Source: Vibrio parahaemolyticus
GTDB lineage: Bacteria > Pseudomonadota > Gammaproteobacteria > Enterobacterales > Vibrionaceae
DNA length: 38,780 nucleotides
Reading direction: 5' to 3'
Assembly: GCF_900460535.1 (NCBI RefSeq)
Contig: NZ_UHIL01000003.1
Location: forward strand, 1-38,780
Shown: positions 15,984-25,202 of the stretch, one piece after another
Layout of the letters: every line of letters starts with the position of its first letter
Numbering within the stretch: position 1 is the first letter of the stretch
Translations under genes and position numbers: made by a program
The notes under the pieces: generated by a model
Databases searched by the model: none
What the model saw: only the letters and a program-made list of their open reading frames with translations
What the model was told of the DNA's origin: nothing

Positions 15984-17819
15984 TTAATTCAAAGAGATTT
16001 GTCCTGCTTTCAATGCGATTGCAGAGCCATTGATAGAAATCTTGTTGCCCTTAATGTTGATTTCGCCAGAACTCGACATTTGAATTGAGGCTCCACCGAC
16101 TTTAATTTCAATACTTTTCCCTGCATTGAGAGACAACACTTTTCCAGTGTCAGAGGTATAGTTCTCTCCCACTTTTAACGTCGCATTTTTTCCAACGTCT
16201 TGAGTGACATCGTTGGTTACTTTCTCAACTTTATTGTTCTCAACCACAATATCTACGCAGTCTTCGACTAACATTTGGAACAACTTTTCTGCGTGAAGGT
16301 AAATGTGTTCTTCGCCAGGTTTATCTTCAAAGCGTAACTCGTTGAAATTGGCGTTTCCTTTTTGAACTGAGCGGGACTTAAAACCGCTTTGAGAACTTTT
16401 CTCTGGAAGAGAATACGGGGGCAACTGGCTCCCGTTATACAGCGCACCCGTGACAATAGGTTGATCTGGGTCGCCATTCACAAACTCTACGATAACCTCT
16501 TGCCCTACCCGAGGATGAAACACCGCACCCCATCCATTTCCGGCAACGCTTTGAGCAACTCGAATCCAACACGAACTATTTACATCGTACTTACCCAAAC
16601 GATCCCAATGGAACTGTACTTTTATTCTGCCATGTTTATCAACGTATACCTCACCGTCTTTATTACCAGTCACAATGGCTGTTTGAAGACCTTTAATTTG
16701 CGGTTTAGGGTAAGTAACCGCCGGCCTTAAAATGGTTTTAGAGTCCACACAACTAAACGCAACACGAACACCTTGAGAAGCGGTGCCACCCAGACCAGTT
16801 TGATTAAACACAGAAGCAAAAATCGCCACAGAGGCCAAGACATATTCTTTTCCTACTCGCGATTTATCTTCGTGTTTTTTGAACTTAAAACATTTACCCA
16901 CAGAAAAGGTTCGACAACTCGCCTCTCCGCTACATAGATAAACGTTCTGTTGAAGGGATTCAATTGCGTGAGTGTTTCGAAGCGAGTACTGATCGTCACT
17001 TTCTGTTTCACCCAGATACTCAAAATACTCACTCGCAGGTACTGTAAACAGTGCAGTATCACCAGCAGCTACGTTTTTGGGTTGTGAGGCTGGTTTTAGC
17101 ATATTGAAGCCAGACTTCTGGCTTGATTTAGTCGTTAAAACTTGTGTTTCGTTCCAATCAGAAATGTGACTCGACTCTGAACTGCCTGTATCGAAATCGA
17201 CCATAAACTCAGGACTGGGTTTGTAAAAGCTTACATCATCAAAAATATCTAGGACATGGGATGATTTAGAGTGACTAAAGCAAAAAGAGAGCCCTTCTTC
17301 GGCTAGGAGGCGCTGAACAAAAGCAAGATCAGATTCTTCATACTGAACTTTGTAGGAATATTGGGGATACGTATTTTTTAGTTCAAATTTAAATGCAACA
17401 CCATGCTCTGAAAGCACTTCGGAAATAATGTCTTTTATATTTTTCTTCTGAAAGATTTTACAATTATTTCTGTACGCTGCGAACTTAACTTTCGGTTCAA
17501 CAATAATTTCAATATTTTTGTAGTTTTCTCCATTATGAGAATTCATCACTCTCTGGCCTTCGAGCTTTGCAGCAGAGACAATGCCATGGAAAAAACGCGG
17601 ACTTTTAGAAACACGACTACTATTTTCCACTGAAATCGTTACTTCTTTACCCACGATTTCATTGAGCTCATTTTTTTGATCATTAAAATAAGCTTTAGCA
17701 CGCAATGAAAAAAGCTCCGAGATCCCTTCTCTATATTCGAACGAATTGAGAATAAGAGCATCTTTTCCAAACGGAGAAGAAATACGGATAAAGTTGTTGT
17801 CTTGACTTGCTTTTTTCAT
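15984..17819 (-). CDS. vgrG: T6SS spike protein VgrG (TssI)
   Basis: About 611 residues: the N-terminal gp27-like domain (from FIRISSPFGKDALILNSFEY), then the gp5 OB-fold with GRIKVQFHWDRLGKYDVNSS and the WIRVAQSVAGNGWGAVF and GDPDQPIVTGALYNG motifs, and a C-terminal beta-helix (VGENYTSDTGKVLSLNAGKS). It ends soon after the needle, so it has no toxic effector domain. The frame is open to 17870, but homologues begin near the ATG at 17819; the ribosome site there is weak. It follows hcp across a hairpin. The spike binds PAAR, encoded next. Confidence 0.93.
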   Translation of the reverse strand: MKKASQDNNFIRISSPFGKDALILNSFEYREGISELFSLRAKAYFNDQKNELNEIVGKEVTISVENSSRVSKSPRFFHGIVSAAKLEGQRVMNSHNGENYKNIEIIVEPKVKFAAYRNNCKIFQKKNIKDIISEVLSEHGVAFKFELKNTYPQYSYKVQYEESDLAFVQRLLAEEGLSFCFSHSKSSHVLDIFDDVSFYKPSPEFMVDFDTGSSESSHISDWNETQVLTTKSSQKSGFNMLKPASQPKNVAAGDTALFTVPASEYFEYLGETESDDQYSLRNTHAIESLQQNVYLCSGEASCRTFSVGKCFKFKKHEDKSRVGKEYVLASVAIFASVFNQTGLGGTASQGVRVAFSCVDSKTILRPAVTYPKPQIKGLQTAIVTGNKDGEVYVDKHGRIKVQFHWDRLGKYDVNSSCWIRVAQSVAGNGWGAVFHPRVGQEVIVEFVNGDPDQPIVTGALYNGSQLPPYSLPEKSSQSGFKSRSVQKGNANFNELRFEDKPGEEHIYLHAEKLFQMLVEDCVDIVVENNKVEKVTNDVTQDVGKNATLKVGENYTSDTGKVLSLNAGKSIEIKVGGASIQMSSSGEINIKGNKISINGSAIALKAGQISLN

Positions 17820-17846
17820 TGGATACTTATATTTCCTTTTGAAATG

Positions 17847-17868
17847 GCGGAGGAGATAACCCCTCCGC
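17847..17868 (-). repeat. Hairpin between hcp and vgrG
   Basis: GCGGAGG / CCTCCGC, a 7-bp GC-rich stem with an 8-base loop, starting nine bases after the hcp stop codon. There is no T-tract after it on the minus strand, so it is more likely a pausing, processing or mRNA-end stability element than a full terminator. Confidence 0.5.
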
Positions 17869-17876
17869 ACAATAAA

Positions 17877-18356
17877 TTACATTTGTTGACCTTTAACACC
17901 GCTGTAACCGTAAACCAACGGAGCAGAAGTGTTGTTTTTGTCATCAGTAGGTGTCACTGTCATCATCATTTCAGTGTATGAAATTGTGATAGTTTCTACT
18001 GGGCGATCATCTTGAATCGATACTGAGTAGTTAGAAATCATCGCATCAGTCAGTTCGATTTTCATGATTTCTTCAACTTTTTCGCCCTGCTTAGTGATGT
18101 GGAATACTGCAGGTTTACCTTTACCGATTGTTGCTTCCTTGAATAGATCAGGAGACGAACGATCTTGAAGTTTAGTGATAGTTAAATCATATAGGCGTGT
18201 TGCACTTGCTTCACGGTCCATTGCTGTACCCGTGTAAGAAGAAATTTCACGACCAACACTCCAATCTACAGATAGTAGTGTAATTAAATCCTTATATTGT
18301 TCCGCTGTCGCTTCACCTTTAATATCTGCGTATTTAAGATACGTATTAGACTGCAT
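17877..18356 (-). CDS. hcp: T6SS tube protein Hcp (TssD)
   Basis: A 159-residue Hcp protein; hexamers stack to form the inner tube that is expelled with VgrG. Family features include YLKYADIKGEAT near the start, DWSVGREIS, TRLYDLTITKLQDRSSPDLF, VFHITKQGEKVEEIMKIELTDAMIS and PVETITISYTEM. AGGAG lies seven bases before the ATG, a strong ribosome site that fits high expression. A 205-base AT-rich leader precedes it and a hairpin follows. Regulation separate from the rest of the locus is likely. No C-terminal toxin domain is present. Confidence 0.95.
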   Translation of the reverse strand: MQSNTYLKYADIKGEATAEQYKDLITLLSVDWSVGREISSYTGTAMDREASATRLYDLTITKLQDRSSPDLFKEATIGKGKPAVFHITKQGEKVEEIMKIELTDAMISNYSVSIQDDRPVETITISYTEMMMTVTPTDDKNNTSAPLVYGYSGVKGQQM

Positions 18357-18561
18357 GCTAATCTCCTAGAGCATTATTAATTGACATATTTCGTATTAAT
18401 TAAATTATCTGAATAATGATAATTAATGATTGATGTATCAAAAACTTCATTTTAAATACGCTCCTTTATATCTTTAAATTAGATTTAAATTAAGCGATAT
18501 TTATAACTAACAATAGTTATTATGAAGCAACTCTCAATTATTATTTACAGAGTTAAACTTG
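18357..18561 (-). promoter_or_regulatory. AT-rich hcp leader with candidate promoter
   Basis: This is the only sizeable non-coding gap inside the T6SS locus visible here. A candidate promoter reads TTGAGA (18532-18537), 16-base spacer, TATTGT (18510-18515). The -10 lies inside an inverted repeat ATAACTA-ACAA-TAGTTAT (18503-18520, plus-strand reading). A 16-codon mini-ORF (18400-18450) starts ten bases after GGAG. A second inverted repeat around 18402-18423 pairs AATTATC and GATAATT. I infer an internal hcp promoter and possibly leader control; nothing is proven. Confidence 0.4.
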
Positions 18562-21129
18562 TTAAATAAGTGAGACTTCTAGTTCTTTAATTGAACCTCT
18601 AACATTAATTTCATCGAACGTCTTACCATTAAGAATTGCATTCAATATTTCATGAGAAATTTTAGGAAGTAAATTATTTTCAATGGTGGTTTGAACTACA
18701 CGAGCACCACTTCCTGACTCATTACTATTGTCTACAATGTCATTAATTAGTTGTTCATCAAAATACAACCCTGCCGAATAATGTTTTCGGATACGGTTAG
18801 ATACTTTGTTGAGTTTTAACTTAGTTATTTCCGTTAGGACTTCTTTTCCGAGAGGCAAGTAAGGTAATACATTAACTCGCCCCAAAAATGCAGGTTTAAA
18901 ATCTGTTAGCAAATCATCTCTAAGCGCTTCTTTTAGAACTTCCGGTTCTGGCGCTAAGTCTGGATCTGCATAGAGAGACATTGTGGTTTCTGTGCCAGTA
19001 TTCGCAGTCATGATAATGATGGTGTTTTTAAAATCGATATCTCGACCTTCACCATCTTTAATGGAGCCTTTATCAAACACTTGATAGAAAATATCTTGCA
19101 CACCGGGGTGCGCTTTTTCCATTTCATCCAACAGAATCACACTGTAAGGTTTACGCCTTACGGCTTCCGTTAGAACGCCCCCCTCACCGTATCCGACATA
19201 TCCAGGAGGAGAGCCTAACAACAATGAAACCTTATGCTCTTCTTTGAATTCCGACATATTGATCGTGGTTACGTTGTCTTCGCTCCCATAAACTTTCTCT
19301 GCGATAGCAAGAGCGGATTCCGTTTTTCCGACACCACTAGGGCCAGTTAATAAAAACACGCCATTAGGTTTAGTTTCATCCGTCAATTGGGCACTTGCTG
19401 TTTTGATCACTTCGGACATGATTTCTAGAGCATGATCTTGCCCCACAACTCGCTCGCACAAGCTATCTTTTAGGTTAAGAACCGCTTCAATTTCGTCATC
19501 TTGCAATTTTCCAAGTGGAATACCTGTCCAATCAGAAATTACCTCAGCAATCAAAGATTCATTCACATGAGAAAAGACTAAAGGTTGCGCGTTGAGCGCT
19601 AAGTTCGATTCGATTTCCTGTAATCGCTCTTTGTCACAGTCGGCATTCTCTTCTATCACCTTAGCTCTCAAGGACTTAGCTTCTTGAACCCACTGCTTTT
19701 CTTGTTCCCAAATTGCCTCTAATTCTATGACTTGATTAGATAACTCATCGATATCATATCGAATATTATTAAGCTGTTCATCGTGACTTACGCCTAACAG
19801 AGCCTCTTTGGAAAGTTGTTGAAACTCCGCTTCTTTGATGTTTAGCTTTTTCTTTTTGCTATCCAACGCGCCCGGAGTGGCAGATTGGCTCAATGCAACA
19901 CGCGAACATGCAGTATCTAATACCGATACTGCTTTATCTGGTAGTTGGCGTCCGTTGATGTAGCGAGCAGAAAGTTGTACCGCTGCATTCAGTGCTTGGC
20001 TTGTGATATAAACATCATGATGTTGCCCCATGATGTTAACCAAGCCTCTAAGCATATCTACCGCTAACTCAGGAGTCGGCTCGTCTACTTTCACAACCTG
20101 GAAGCGCCTCGTTAACGCGGCATCTTTCTCAAAATATTTTTTGTACTCAGCCCAAGTAGTTGCAGCGATGGTCCGTAACTCTCCTCGAGCCAACGCTGGT
20201 TTCAATATGTTAGCAGCATCACCTTGTCCCGCTTGACCACCACCTCCGATTAGACCATGAGCTTCATCGATAAAAAGAATGATTGGCTGCGAAGATTCGT
20301 TCACTTCTCGAATGAGATTTTTAAGTCTATTTTCAAACTCCCCTTTCATCCCCGCACCCGCCTGAAGCAAAGCAAGATCGAGTGATTTGATGGCAACATC
20401 ATGTAAAGCCGGAGGAACATCCCCATCCACTATTTTTTGCGCCAGCCCCTCAATTACCGCAGTTTTACCTACACCAGCCTCGCCCGTTAAGATCGGATTG
20501 TTTTGGCGACGACGTAATAAAATATCGATCATCAAGCGGATTTCATTGTCGCGACCGATAACAGGATCTATTTTTCCAGCTTTAGCTTGCTCAGTAAGAT
20601 CCGTTGTGAACTGATTCAATGCTGAGTTCGAGCAACTCGTCGCCTTAGAAGTATTGTTTCCACCATCGCCCACATGCTCTTTCATTGCGACTAGGCGAGA
20701 TGGTTCGACTTTGTCTAGCTCCGCGCTAATAGCGTTCATCATATTCACTAGCGTGTCATCAGAAAGATACGCAAACAGTAAGTGGATACAGTTCACTTGT
20801 TCTTCATGAAACTCTATCGTTGCGCACATCAAAGCATTCTGCATCATGGTTACAGTATAAGCAGAAAGGCCTGGGACGGTTTGGCATCCAGTTTTGTATT
20901 TTTCAAGCTGAGCTTGCAGTTGTTCTTCGACTTTTCTTTCATCAATATCAAAAGCTTCAAACACTTCTGAATAAATACCGGATGGATGTTGAACTATCGC
21001 CAACAACCAGTGGGTCAACTCTATACTATGATGTGTACGCGAACTTGCCATTGCAGCCGCTTGCTCTAGCGTTTCCTTCGCTTGCGGAGACAATCTTTCG
21101 ACCAACGCTGAAAGTGATAATGAAGCCAT
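18562..21129 (-). CDS. tssH: T6SS sheath-recycling AAA+ ATPase ClpV (TssH)
   Basis: An 855-residue ClpB-type double AAA+ unfoldase that strips contracted TssBC sheaths so the subunits can be reused. An N-terminal Clp_N-like region has [19 protein letters not shown]. The first AAA domain has Walker A GEAGVGKT (216-223) and Walker [17 protein letters not shown] middle coiled-coil domain follows. The second AAA has Walker A GPSGVGKT near residue 595 and Walker [25 protein letters not shown] precedes the ATG. It lies ten bases after tssG, in the same operon. The T6SS setting and the length separate it from ClpB. Confidence 0.95.
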   Translation of the reverse strand: MASLSLSALVERLSPQAKETLEQAAAMASSRTHHSIELTHWLLAIVQHPSGIYSEVFEAFDIDERKVEEQLQAQLEKYKTGCQTVPGLSAYTVTMMQNALMCATIEFHEEQVNCIHLLFAYLSDDTLVNMMNAISAELDKVEPSRLVAMKEHVGDGGNNTSKATSCSNSALNQFTTDLTEQAKAGKIDPVIGRDNEIRLMIDILLRRRQNNPILTGEAGVGKTAVIEGLAQKIVDGDVPPALHDVAIKSLDLALLQAGAGMKGEFENRLKNLIREVNESSQPIILFIDEAHGLIGGGGQAGQGDAANILKPALARGELRTIAATTWAEYKKYFEKDAALTRRFQVVKVDEPTPELAVDMLRGLVNIMGQHHDVYITSQALNAAVQLSARYINGRQLPDKAVSVLDTACSRVALSQSATPGALDSKKKKLNIKEAEFQQLSKEALLGVSHDEQLNNIRYDIDELSNQVIELEAIWEQEKQWVQEAKSLRAKVIEENADCDKERLQEIESNLALNAQPLVFSHVNESLIAEVISDWTGIPLGKLQDDEIEAVLNLKDSLCERVVGQDHALEIMSEVIKTASAQLTDETKPNGVFLLTGPSGVGKTESALAIAEKVYGSEDNVTTINMSEFKEEHKVSLLLGSPPGYVGYGEGGVLTEAVRRKPYSVILLDEMEKAHPGVQDIFYQVFDKGSIKDGEGRDIDFKNTIIIMTANTGTETTMSLYADPDLAPEPEVLKEALRDDLLTDFKPAFLGRVNVLPYLPLGKEVLTEITKLKLNKVSNRIRKHYSAGLYFDEQLINDIVDNSNESGSGARVVQTTIENNLLPKISHEILNAILNGKTFDEINVRGSIKELEVSLI

Positions 21130-21139
21130 TATGTTTCCT

Positions 21140-22105
21140 TTAAACCGTAATTGTTATGTTGCGATCTTCCGTACGTTCATGTTTTTTCAGTACAGAGCCG
21201 ACACCTAACTGACCTTGTTGCTTAGATATTTGAACTTGAGGCAATAGACTATGTTTAGTCGTGAGTTGCCATTTAACGTGCTTGTGTTTGCCAATGAAGT
21301 CACCTGCTACCTGTTTTATCGTTTTCAATGTATTGGTCTTGGGTAATAGATTTTTGACTTGCTTACTTTCCTTTGGGAGAAACTCAATTGTTGTACTTGC
21401 ATTGATATTCCAGGCTTTTTTTCCTAGTGACGCACCAGCACCGAGTTGTGCAAACTGGCCTTCGGGCATACTTTTCGATGCCAAACGAGTTTGTTCAGAT
21501 TTAGACAGTCGCATCCATTGACCTTGAAACTCGTGAATACGAATTTGGCAACCAGACAAACATTCCAAAATGCTCTTCAATGCACCTTTACTTCGTGTTG
21601 GAGATGCATACATGCCGCCATAATGCAGTGCTAGATCATTCCCATCGCCAGTCAATGACGACATGCAATCAGTTAATGGGGAGCGCTGATTTTTTGCATG
21701 CGCACGCGCTTGTATGGTTAACTGACTCAACTGCCAACTTCGATAATAGAGGGATAAAAGCCGGTGGTTAAAAATGTCATAGAAGTCCACCATCGCATGA
21801 TCGCCTTCTTTCAGTCGATGCAATGCAAGCTCACTGTAATGCTGAGGCAGTACACCCTGCTCCCCCGTCAAGCCAATCAAATTTGTCTCAAGCGCTAATT
21901 TATCTTTACCTAATGGTTTAGTAGAAACGAGTTGCGCATTCTCAAAGCCTAAAGACGCATTGACCTTTAAGTTGAGTTTCTCGTTTTTTGGTAATGCATC
22001 TGTTCCAATTTGCGATTCAACTTTCAAAAGCTCTTGCTCAATAAGATGAATAGATTCAAACAAAGAACGTTGCTTTAGCTCGCGGTAGAAGTCCTCTGAG
22101 CTCAT
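21140..22105 (-). CDS. tssG: T6SS baseplate protein TssG
   Basis: A 321-residue TssG baseplate wedge protein. The family pattern is seen in the N-terminus (EDFYRELKQRSLFESIHLIEQ), in EQGVLPQHYSEL, in VDFYDIFNHRLLSLYYRSW, and in GGMYASPTRSKGALKSIL. The start codon overlaps the tssF stop by four bases (ATGA), implying translational coupling, and TssF and TssG form the wedge around VgrG together. There is no sign of damage. Confidence 0.92.
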   Translation of the reverse strand: MSSEDFYRELKQRSLFESIHLIEQELLKVESQIGTDALPKNEKLNLKVNASLGFENAQLVSTKPLGKDKLALETNLIGLTGEQGVLPQHYSELALHRLKEGDHAMVDFYDIFNHRLLSLYYRSWQLSQLTIQARAHAKNQRSPLTDCMSSLTGDGNDLALHYGGMYASPTRSKGALKSILECLSGCQIRIHEFQGQWMRLSKSEQTRLASKSMPEGQFAQLGAGASLGKKAWNINASTTIEFLPKESKQVKNLLPKTNTLKTIKQVAGDFIGKHKHVKWQLTTKHSLLPQVQISKQQGQLGVGSVLKKHERTEDRNITITV

Positions 22106-23925
22106 AACAACACCTTATCACCTGTCAGCGCAGGCCATACGTGAAAGGAGCTGCTGGTTGATTTCAACTTAATCTCTAACTGCGTAAACACGTTAATCTC
22201 CGCATATTGAGCAAAGTAAACAGATAACACGCTACCCAATAAAAAGATCTGCTCTTTTGGCAGTATCTGATCGGATACTGTTAGAATCAGCTTTACTCCA
22301 TGTGCAAAACCAACTTTTCCTTTCTGACTAACCCTACCGGTTGTATGTTCAAACTCTAGCTTGACTAGAGCATCTATAACGGCTTTTGTTTCGGCCGTGC
22401 CTGCAAATGCATACAAGTTCAATGTTTGTTTTAACGTTGCTAGGCCGTCAGCTTCAGTAAAATGGTTCAATGTTAATAGCTTGGTAAGCTGCCATCGTGT
22501 GCTTTCATCCATCTCTGGCCTAAGCGTTTCGGAGAGAGACGTTAAGCACCTAATTGATTTAAAATTATCATCAACATTGGGTAACTGAACCTTTGGTAGC
22601 CCGCCACCAAATGGAATTTTTTGTGGCAAATTACGATTGCAACACTCAGCTTCCACATACATCAGCCAATTATCTCTGCTTTCAGGGCTGAACAACTGGT
22701 ATTGCTTATCAACAAAAGAAACATAAGTCTCTCGACCAGGCTCATCGTAGCCACCGGCCCAGTTTTTGTCCTCTCGTCTCATTAACCAATACACTTCACT
22801 CGCGCTCATGTAGTGCGTGTGCTCTCCTGAATGGTAGCAGGGTAAGTGCTCGTAAGTTTTGTTCCAGTTTCTCAAGGTAACATCAGAAATCGAGACAACT
22901 TCATTACTCTCTGCATCTTGGTACTGAGGAGATAATTGATACTCGTACTCTGTTGGAAGGAGACGTTTAGGTTCCATGGTTGATTTGAACAGATTTACAA
23001 TGGGAACACAGCCAACCATGACACTTTCCTCGTCTACTTGCTTTGGTAGCCAGTCATCGCTTGTATCGAAGTAAAAGCAAATCTCGACCTGCCCTTGAAT
23101 CTCTAACTTATCTAAGCCGAGCTCAATCAAGTCAAAGAACATGAATTTTTCTGGGAAATGAAGGTACTCGACCAATAAACGAGATCCCGAAAAACTTCTC
23201 TTACTGTAAGGAACGACTTGCTCCTCGTCCCCAAAACCAACCGATTGAAGATGCCTCTTAGTTAGAGGCATGATCTCTTTACCATCAAACACGATTGAAA
23301 GACCAATCAAACTTTGGAATAACATTTGATATAGCTTGAGTGTTAATTGCGTCTGTCCATTTAAGTACAAACGCAAACAATCGATACCCATGGAATTGAT
23401 AGATGACTCTGAATCATGAGCACTCAGCTGACACCTTAGTACAGAGTGCGCATTATGCTCCCACTTAGAGCCAGTAGGCTTGAAAGGCGCGTTCTCAAAT
23501 GAACCAGAGATAATATCGAGTGGATACATTGTTGTCGGGTAACCGGTTCGAAACTGGCAATCTTGATATCCAGGGGCACTAACTTCGACTCTTTCACCCA
23601 CAGGAATAGCAAATGAACTAGTGGTTGACTCTGAACAGTTCAATTTAATCACGGACATCGAAGGAATTGGCGCATGAAAGTCCGGATATAGCTGTCCCAT
23701 CAGTGATTCCGTAAACTGTGGGTAACTGTTATCCAGACTTTGTCTTATCCGAGCGGTTAAAAAAGCACAACCTTCCAACAGACGTTCAACATGTGGGTCT
23801 TCAACTTGTTCTTCGCTGATACGTAACCTAGCCGCAATTTTAGGATATTGCTCGCCAAACTCTTGTCCTTTGTGTCGCAGATAGGCCAATTCACGATTGT
23901 AGTATTTTAGAAACTCTTCACTCAT
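22102..23925 (-). CDS. tssF: T6SS baseplate protein TssF
   Basis: A 607-residue TssF. The N-terminus YYNRELAYLRHKGQEFGEQYPKIAARL and the stretch DPHVERLLEGCAFLTARI are diagnostic, as is FPFGGGLPKVQLP-like IPFGGGLPKVQLP near the middle. It is one half of the TssF2G wedge bound to TssK and VgrG. It overlaps tssE at its start and tssG at its end by four bases each, so all three baseplate genes are translationally coupled. Confidence 0.93.
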   Translation of the reverse strand: MSEEFLKYYNRELAYLRHKGQEFGEQYPKIAARLRISEEQVEDPHVERLLEGCAFLTARIRQSLDNSYPQFTESLMGQLYPDFHAPIPSMSVIKLNCSESTTSSFAIPVGERVEVSAPGYQDCQFRTGYPTTMYPLDIISGSFENAPFKPTGSKWEHNAHSVLRCQLSAHDSESSINSMGIDCLRLYLNGQTQLTLKLYQMLFQSLIGLSIVFDGKEIMPLTKRHLQSVGFGDEEQVVPYSKRSFSGSRLLVEYLHFPEKFMFFDLIELGLDKLEIQGQVEICFYFDTSDDWLPKQVDEESVMVGCVPIVNLFKSTMEPKRLLPTEYEYQLSPQYQDAESNEVVSISDVTLRNWNKTYEHLPCYHSGEHTHYMSASEVYWLMRREDKNWAGGYDEPGRETYVSFVDKQYQLFSPESRDNWLMYVEAECCNRNLPQKIPFGGGLPKVQLPNVDDNFKSIRCLTSLSETLRPEMDESTRWQLTKLLTLNHFTEADGLATLKQTLNLYAFAGTAETKAVIDALVKLEFEHTTGRVSQKGKVGFAHGVKLILTVSDQILPKEQIFLLGSVLSVYFAQYAEINVFTQLEIKLKSTSSSFHVWPALTGDKVLL

Positions 23926-24386
23926 TTCGCTCGACTCAACTTCATTCCTAAGTTCACTGGCTCGACTTCCGAATTGAATTTCAACTCGTGGATGTCATTA
24001 TCAATCAAACAAGTTGCGCTAATTTCTAACCGTAAGGTTCGATCTATCGCATTTTTTTCATCAGAAATTTGAACGTGCGGATTTCTTAACCGAGGTTCAA
24101 ACTCCCGAATAGCTTCATAAACGATGTCACACAACTGACTTTGTCCATCTTGGCTGCTATAAGGCATTGATGAAAAATCAGGTAACCCATAGTTCAGAAT
24201 TGAGTATCTAACTTCTAAAAAGTCTTCGTGAATATTTTTCCAACCAATACGACTATTAAGCATCGACTCTAAGTCTCTTAACAAACCATTGAGCATGTGT
24301 TGCTGACTGACAGGAAAATCTTTTTCTTCTCTGGTAGTTGGGTCGCTATCAATCAACTTGTCTAGCAGTGAAACCGTTAAAGCCAT
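23922..24386 (-). CDS. tssE: T6SS baseplate protein TssE (gp25-like)
   Basis: A 154-residue gp25-like baseplate protein that nucleates the sheath. Family features: SLLDKLIDSDP near the start, LESMLNSRIGW, VRYSILNYGLPDFSSMPYSS and AIREFEPRLRNPHV (with the conserved ExR). It overlaps the tssF start by four bases and starts eight bases after tagJ. Confidence 0.93.
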   Translation of the reverse strand: MALTVSLLDKLIDSDPTTREEKDFPVSQQHMLNGLLRDLESMLNSRIGWKNIHEDFLEVRYSILNYGLPDFSSMPYSSQDGQSQLCDIVYEAIREFEPRLRNPHVQISDEKNAIDRTLRLEISATCLIDNDIHELKFNSEVEPVNLGMKLSRAK

Positions 24387-24394
24387 AATTGCTC

Positions 24395-25192
24395 TTACGC
24401 CAACTCTTTTGTTACTTGTAGATTTTGTAAGTCAGAAATCGGCAGCGCCATTTCACCGACAAGCCAACACTTCAGGCCTAAACCTAAGTAAACTTCTTTG
24501 TCAGCTATTTGTTCCCAATCCGTTTCACGACCTAGTTTCTGAGCATCACTTTCTGAATCCACGTAAGTCATCGGCATATGGCCTTCACCTTCACCTAAAC
24601 CGTCAATGTCAAACTCAACGGGGCGCCAAACACTTTCTAGCAAAGAGGTAGCAGATTTGATTTCTAAAGTGTTGATGCTAGCAATAGGGACGAGGAAGTA
24701 GTTGCCTGCGGTAGAAAACAGCTCAATGTAACCACCTAAACGATCATCAATATCCCGCACGTCTGAGAACGAAGTATCATTAGCTAAAAAGCCTTTTTCT
24801 TGTCTCAGTTCTTCGATTTGAAGAGCAAGTTCAGAAACTTGTTCATAATCTTGACTCACCATTGATAAGTTGAAGTTAACCAATGACTTAGTTAGTTCTT
24901 CGTTCTCACCCAATACCTTCGCGGTTGCCGCTCCTTGAGCGAAATCCTTTCGCGCTTGAGCAGCTTTAACCAGATGTCTTAACTGGCTAGCGCCTGGAAG
25001 ATATTCAGGAAACAGTTTAATAGACTGCATCAGTTGCTCATCAGCTCGCTCAAAATCACCATCAATACAAAGCAGTTCAATAAAAGAGCTTCTCAAACTG
25101 GCATCCTTGGGAGATGCCTTTATTGCTTCGATTAGTAGTTCTAAAGCTTGTTGCAACTGCCCTTCCGATAAGGCATTTTTCCACTGAGTCAT
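24395..25192 (-). CDS. tagJ: T6SS accessory protein TagJ (ImpE/SciE family)
   Basis: A 265-residue ImpE/SciE-type protein. An N-terminal TPR-like segment (LSEGQLQQALELLIEAIKASPKD and FERADEQLMQSIKLFPEYL) is followed by a C-terminal beta-rich domain with RLGGYIELFSTAGNYFLVPIASIN. TagJ (HsiE1) is known to bind the TssB small sheath protein and help ClpV act on the sheath in clusters that carry it. Its place between the sheath genes and the baseplate genes fits. Confidence 0.85.
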   Translation of the reverse strand: MTQWKNALSEGQLQQALELLIEAIKASPKDASLRSSFIELLCIDGDFERADEQLMQSIKLFPEYLPGASQLRHLVKAAQARKDFAQGAATAKVLGENEELTKSLVNFNLSMVSQDYEQVSELALQIEELRQEKGFLANDTSFSDVRDIDDRLGGYIELFSTAGNYFLVPIASINTLEIKSATSLLESVWRPVEFDIDGLGEGEGHMPMTYVDSESDAQKLGRETDWEQIADKEVYLGLGLKCWLVGEMALPISDLQNLQVTKELA

Positions 25193-25202
25193 CTTTCTTT
25201 CC

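Noticed and set aside
18500..18561. Sigma-54 promoter upstream of hcp
   Set aside because: TTGCT is present but the paired GG eleven bases upstream is absent.
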